DNA from: Pseudomonas tohonis
GTDB lineage: Bacteria; Pseudomonadota; Gammaproteobacteria; Pseudomonadales; Pseudomonadaceae
Assembly (NCBI RefSeq): GCF_012767755.2
Contig: NZ_AP023189.1
Span: 6,762,063 to 6,826,062, forward strand
Reading direction: 5' to 3'
DNA: 64,000 bases
A model generated the notes under the pieces. The model saw only the letters and a program-made list of their open reading frames with translations, made no database searches and was not told where the DNA came from. The number at the start of each line of letters is the position of its first letter. Positions within the stretch are counted from its first letter, which is position 1. A program made the position numbers and the translations under genes. Positions 60,963 to 64,000 of this stretch are shown piece by piece.

Positions 60963-62675
60963 TCAGGCCGCCGCCTTGCTCGCAGCTTCGATCCGGCGGG
61001 TAATGTACCACTGCTGGGCGATGGACAAGCAGTTGTTGACCACCCAGTACACCACCAGGCCGGCGGGGAACCAGAGGAAGAAGAAGGTGAAGATGATCGG
61101 CATCAGCTTCAGCACCTTGGCCTGCATGGGGTCCGGCGGCGTCGGGTTCAGCTGCTGCTGGATGAACATGGTGGCGCCCATGATGATCGGCAGGATGAAG
61201 AACGGGTCCTTGATCGACAGGTCGGTGATCCAGAACATCCACGGTGCCTGGCGCATCTCGACGCTTTCCAGGAGTACCCAGTAGAGGGCGAGGAACACCG
61301 GCATCTGCACGAGGATCGGCAGGCAGCCGCCGAGCGGGTTGATCTTCTCCTTCTTGTACAGCTCCATCATCGCCTGGGACATCTTCTGGCGATCGTCACC
61401 GAACTGCTCCTTCAGGGCCTGCAGCTTGGGCGACACGGCGCGCATGCGGGCCATGGACTTGTAGCTGGCGGCCGAGAGCGGGAAGAAGGCGAGCTTGATC
61501 AGTACGGTGAGGACGATGATCGACCAGCCCCAGTTGCCGAGGATGCTGTGGATATGTTGCAGCAGCCAGAAGATCGGCTGGGCGATGAACCACAGGAAAC
61601 CGTAGTCGACGGTCAGTTCCAGACCCGGGGAAAGCTCCTTCAGGTGGTTCTGCACCTTCGGGCCCGCGTACAGGGTGGCCGACGCTTCGCCCTGGGCCCC
61701 GGCGGGGACGCTCAGGCTGGAACCGACGAAGCCGACGATGTAGTTGCCTTTCGGATCCTTGCGGGTCTGGATGACGTTGGTCTGGCCCTTGTCGGCGACC
61801 CAGGCGGTTACGAAGTAGTGCTGCAGCCAGGCGACCCAACCACCGCTCACGCTTTCCTTGAACCAGGCGTCGGGGTTGCCCTCGCGGCGCTTCTCGTCCT
61901 GCTTGTCGATGTCCTTGATGGAGATCTTCTTGTAGGGCTCGCTGGGGGTCCAGACGGCGGCGCCGAGGTAGGTCGATACGCCGGTGGCGGTGCTGGAGGA
62001 CGGGTCGGCGCTGCCGTCGCGCTTGAGCTGCGCGTACATGCTGCCGTTCCAGGCCTGGGCGCTCTGGTTGTCGATGCGGTAGGCGACCTGGAGGTCGTAC
62101 TTGCCGCGGGTCAGGGTGAAGCGCTTGACATAGTTGACGCCGTTTTCGCTGAAGGTCAGTTCGACCACCAGCTGATCCTGGCCGTCAGCCAGCTTGTATT
62201 GGCGCTGGGCAGCGCTGTAGAGCGGGCGGCCACTGCTGCGAGCGTCGGGACCGTTGGTGCCGATCAGGCCGCTCTGGGCCTGGTACAGGCGCTCGTTGCC
62301 GTTGTCGAACAGCTGGAACGGAACGTCGGGACGATCCTGGCGGCGCGGGAACTTCGGCAGGGTCAGCTGGACGATGTCGCCGCCGTTGGGGTCGATGGCC
62401 AGGTTGAGCACGTCGGTTTCGACGCGGATCAGCTCGTTGCTCGGCGCCACCTGGGCAGCGGCAGGTGCGCTGTGCTCGGTGTTGGCGGCGGTCGGGACGT
62501 CGTCATTGGCTGCTTGCTGTGCCGGCGTTGCGGTGTCAGGCAGCGTCGCGGTATTGGCGGCGGGTGCGCTGGCGGTCGGCAGGGCGGCCTGGCCGTAGTC
62601 CTGGTTCCACTGGAGAACCATCAGGTAGGACACGATTGCCAGGGCGACGATCAGGATCGAGCGTTGAATATCCAT
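60963..62675 (-). CDS. yidC: Membrane insertase YidC
   Basis: It inserts and folds inner-membrane proteins, including AtpE, alone or with Sec. The 570-residue protein has an N-terminal anchor (MDIQRSILIVALAIVSYLMVL), a large periplasmic beta domain and the conserved core helices (GWSIIVLTVLIKLAFFPLS; NPLGGCLPILVQMPVFLALY). It is in the standard rpmH-rnpA-yidD-yidC order. Confidence 0.96.
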   Translation of the reverse strand: MDIQRSILIVALAIVSYLMVLQWNQDYGQAALPTASAPAANTATLPDTATPAQQAANDDVPTAANTEHSAPAAAQVAPSNELIRVETDVLNLAIDPNGGDIVQLTLPKFPRRQDRPDVPFQLFDNGNERLYQAQSGLIGTNGPDARSSGRPLYSAAQRQYKLADGQDQLVVELTFSENGVNYVKRFTLTRGKYDLQVAYRIDNQSAQAWNGSMYAQLKRDGSADPSSSTATGVSTYLGAAVWTPSEPYKKISIKDIDKQDEKRREGNPDAWFKESVSGGWVAWLQHYFVTAWVADKGQTNVIQTRKDPKGNYIVGFVGSSLSVPAGAQGEASATLYAGPKVQNHLKELSPGLELTVDYGFLWFIAQPIFWLLQHIHSILGNWGWSIIVLTVLIKLAFFPLSAASYKSMARMRAVSPKLQALKEQFGDDRQKMSQAMMELYKKEKINPLGGCLPILVQMPVFLALYWVLLESVEMRQAPWMFWITDLSIKDPFFILPIIMGATMFIQQQLNPTPPDPMQAKVLKLMPIIFTFFFLWFPAGLVVYWVVNNCLSIAQQWYITRRIEAASKAAA

Positions 62676-62677
62676 GA

Positions 62678-62923
62678 TTACTCGGCCATCGAAGGGGATT
62701 GGGAGGTTTTTACGGGCGGAACCGGGTCGTAGCCACCGGGATTCCAGGGGTGGCAGCGGCCGAGCCGACGTGCGGCCAGCCAGCCACCGCGCAGGAGACC
62801 ATGGTTCTCGATGGCCTCAAGCGCGTAGCAGGAACAGCTGGGATAGAAGCGACAGTGGCTGGCCATCAGCGGGCTGATGGCATAGCGGTAGAACTGGATC
62901 GGAACGAGGGCCAGTTTACGCAT
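62678..62923 (-). CDS. yidD: Membrane protein insertion efficiency factor YidD
   Basis: An 81-residue protein with the YidD signature [20 protein letters not shown] and [10 protein letters not shown]. It aids membrane protein insertion. It overlaps rnpA by 8 bp and ends 2 bp before yidC. Confidence 0.95.
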   Translation of the reverse strand: MRKLALVPIQFYRYAISPLMASHCRFYPSCSCYALEAIENHGLLRGGWLAARRLGRCHPWNPGGYDPVPPVKTSQSPSMAE

Positions 62924-63320
62924 GGGGACTGTCGGCCACCCCTGATTCGGTCGTGGATTCAGGGCGAGGCCGGCTGCGGGCGAGGCGTTTCCAGAGCTTG
63001 CCGAACTGATGACTCAGCTCTTCGTTCTCCAGATCGCCCAGGCCTTTTTTCGCCACGATCACGATGTCCCAGCCAGCCAGCAACTCGAGGTTGTGACGGA
63101 AGGACTCTCTGATCTGGCGTTTGAGGCGATTGCGTTCGACCGAAAGCTTGACGCTCTTCTTGCCGATCACCAAACCGAGGCGGGGATGATCCAGAGCGTT
63201 GTCGCGCGCGAGCAGCAGGACGTTCTTGCCGGGAACCTTGCCGGTAGGGGAGTCGAAGACTGCCTTGAATTGCCGGGGAACCAGCAGACGCTTTTCCCGG
63301 CCGAAGCCTCGACTCACCAC
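62916..63320 (-). CDS. rnpA: RNase P protein component
   Basis: The protein cofactor of RNase P for tRNA 5' maturation. I start at the GTG at 63320, which gives [18 protein letters not shown] and 134 residues, matching pseudomonad RnpA; longer open sequence upstream overlaps rpmH and is not real. The RNR motif [14 protein letters not shown] is intact. Confidence 0.93.
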   Translation of the reverse strand: MVSRGFGREKRLLVPRQFKAVFDSPTGKVPGKNVLLLARDNALDHPRLGLVIGKKSVKLSVERNRLKRQIRESFRHNLELLAGWDIVIVAKKGLGDLENEELSHQFGKLWKRLARSRPRPESTTESGVADSPHA

Positions 63321-63334
63321 CTGTTCCGGGTGAA

Positions 63335-63469
63335 TCAGACGGTCAGGCGCTTGCGGCCCTTGGCGCGACGACGCGACAGGACTGCACGGCCGTTCTTGGT
63401 AGCCATGCGGGCACGGAAACCGTGTACACGAGCGCGCTTGATGGTGCTGGGTTGGAAAGTGCGTTTCAT
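63335..63469 (-). CDS. rpmH: Ribosomal protein L34
   Basis: A 44-residue protein: [20 protein letters not shown], then [19 protein letters not shown] and KRLTV. It is first in the rpmH-rnpA operon and reads away from oriC. Confidence 0.97.
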   Translation of the reverse strand: MKRTFQPSTIKRARVHGFRARMATKNGRAVLSRRRAKGRKRLTV

Positions 63470-63599
63470 GATGCTTTACCTGGTTGATCACAACGGGCCG
63501 GAAGTGGCCCCCGTTTAAAGAGACCGGGGATTCTAGAGAAACAGCGCGGGCAGGTCAATTTCCAACCAACTCTTCCGATCAAAATATGTAAGAAAGGAA

Positions 63600-63990
63600 A
63601 GAGTACTTAAGAAAAACTCGTTTTGTTTATAACTCTTGGGCAGGTCCAGGCCTGTGGAAAAGCCGGGCCAAGCCTAGTGAGCCCTGACCTTGACCAAAGG
63701 ATAAGGCTGTCTGGAAGCGGTGATCGGCCTGTGCGTCGGCTGGGTACAACCTGGGGATGAACGCCCGAGTTGCCCACAGGCAGGTTATACACCGGGTCCA
63801 GGGGGCGGTTGTCCAGAGGGTTGTTGCGTGGTTATCCACAAAGTTCCCGCGTCTCGGCGATGGCACGTAGATATCCAATAACGTCTTGATTTTCCTTGGT
63901 GAAATGGCGCTCTTCATGTGGATAACTTTTTCCCCGGCAGCTACAATGACGCCTGTTTTTTCGCGTCGTACTCCTTTCCTTTTGGGGGAT
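63600..63990. other. oriC region between rpmH and dnaA
   Basis: Two perfect DnaA boxes, TTATCCACA (63832-63840) and TGTGGATAA (63917-63925), plus several near matches (TTATACACC, TGTGGAAAA, TTGCCCACA) lie in a non-coding gap of about 500 bp. Position between rpmH and dnaA is that of the Pseudomonas replication origin. Confidence 0.8.
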
Positions 63991-63994
63991 ATCC

Positions 63995-64000
63995 GTGTCA
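63995..64000 (+). CDS. dnaA: Start of dnaA (first two codons)
   Basis: GTG TCA at the very edge, preceded by GGGGG 7 nt upstream, fits the GTG start and the MS opening of pseudomonad DnaA. The identity is inferred from position only. Confidence 0.6.

Noticed and set aside
60315..62732. 805-codon plus-strand reading frame opposite mnmE and yidC
   Set aside because: Shadow of real genes; spans two genes and a terminator.

Overview
The window comes from a gammaproteobacterium of the Pseudomonas group. The right third is the conserved replication-origin neighbourhood of that genus, all on the minus strand: dnaA start, oriC, rpmH, rnpA, yidD, yidC, mnmE, mnmG, rsmG, parA, parB, atpIBEFHAGDC, glmU, a DeoR-type regulator and glmS. 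Protein sequences match the Pseudomonas versions in length and motifs, and a MvaT-type H-NS protein in the cargo points to the same genus.

Everything left of glmS is inserted DNA. The insertion point is about 22-26 bp past the glmS stop codon, the classic attTn7 position. I read two Tn7-like transposons in tandem and in the same orientation. Element 1 (E1) runs from beyond the left edge to about 10038. It holds tnsB (start only), tnsA, a frameshifted tnsD, a short tniQ and cargo. Element 2 (E2) runs from about 10045 to 43233. It holds cargo, tnsC, tnsB, tnsA, tnsD, a two-gene BPSL0761/DUF6088 unit and a short tniQ. A CAGGGG direct repeat flanks E2. The two elements have the same plan but different terminal repeats: AATAAAGTC(A/T)GTTCGA in E1 and AATAAAAACTGTCGC in E2. 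Each carries two TniQ-family proteins; E2 is complete in the window and has no tnsE and no cas genes.

Cargo of E1: a TIGR04255 / HTH / HDCDL-motif operon with repeated operator-like sites, a MvaT homologue and a PD-(D/E)xK nuclease. Cargo of E2: a NERD-like nuclease fused to a STAND NTPase (Avs-like layout), an operon of three tandem 85-residue paralogues plus a two-helix membrane protein, a Hachiman-like hamAB pair, a truncated IS21-family element, and a Tn21-type transposon remnant. The remnant contains IS6100 and a class 1 integron: intI1 with a weak Pc, a three-gene cassette, a dfrA12-group cassette, qacEdelta1, sul1 and orf5. The region is therefore a defence and resistance island at a chromosomal safe site.

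The signal least explained by known genes is a pair of related sequences (1331-1430 and 38546-38645), one in each element, in the gap between tnsA and tnsD. Each has a promoter-like box, a hairpin whose stem bases differ but stay paired, and a terminator hairpin. This looks like a conserved transposon-borne small RNA. The strongest undescribed protein system is the three-paralogue operon at 14421-16012, possibly extended by a frameshifted gene at 16108-16466.
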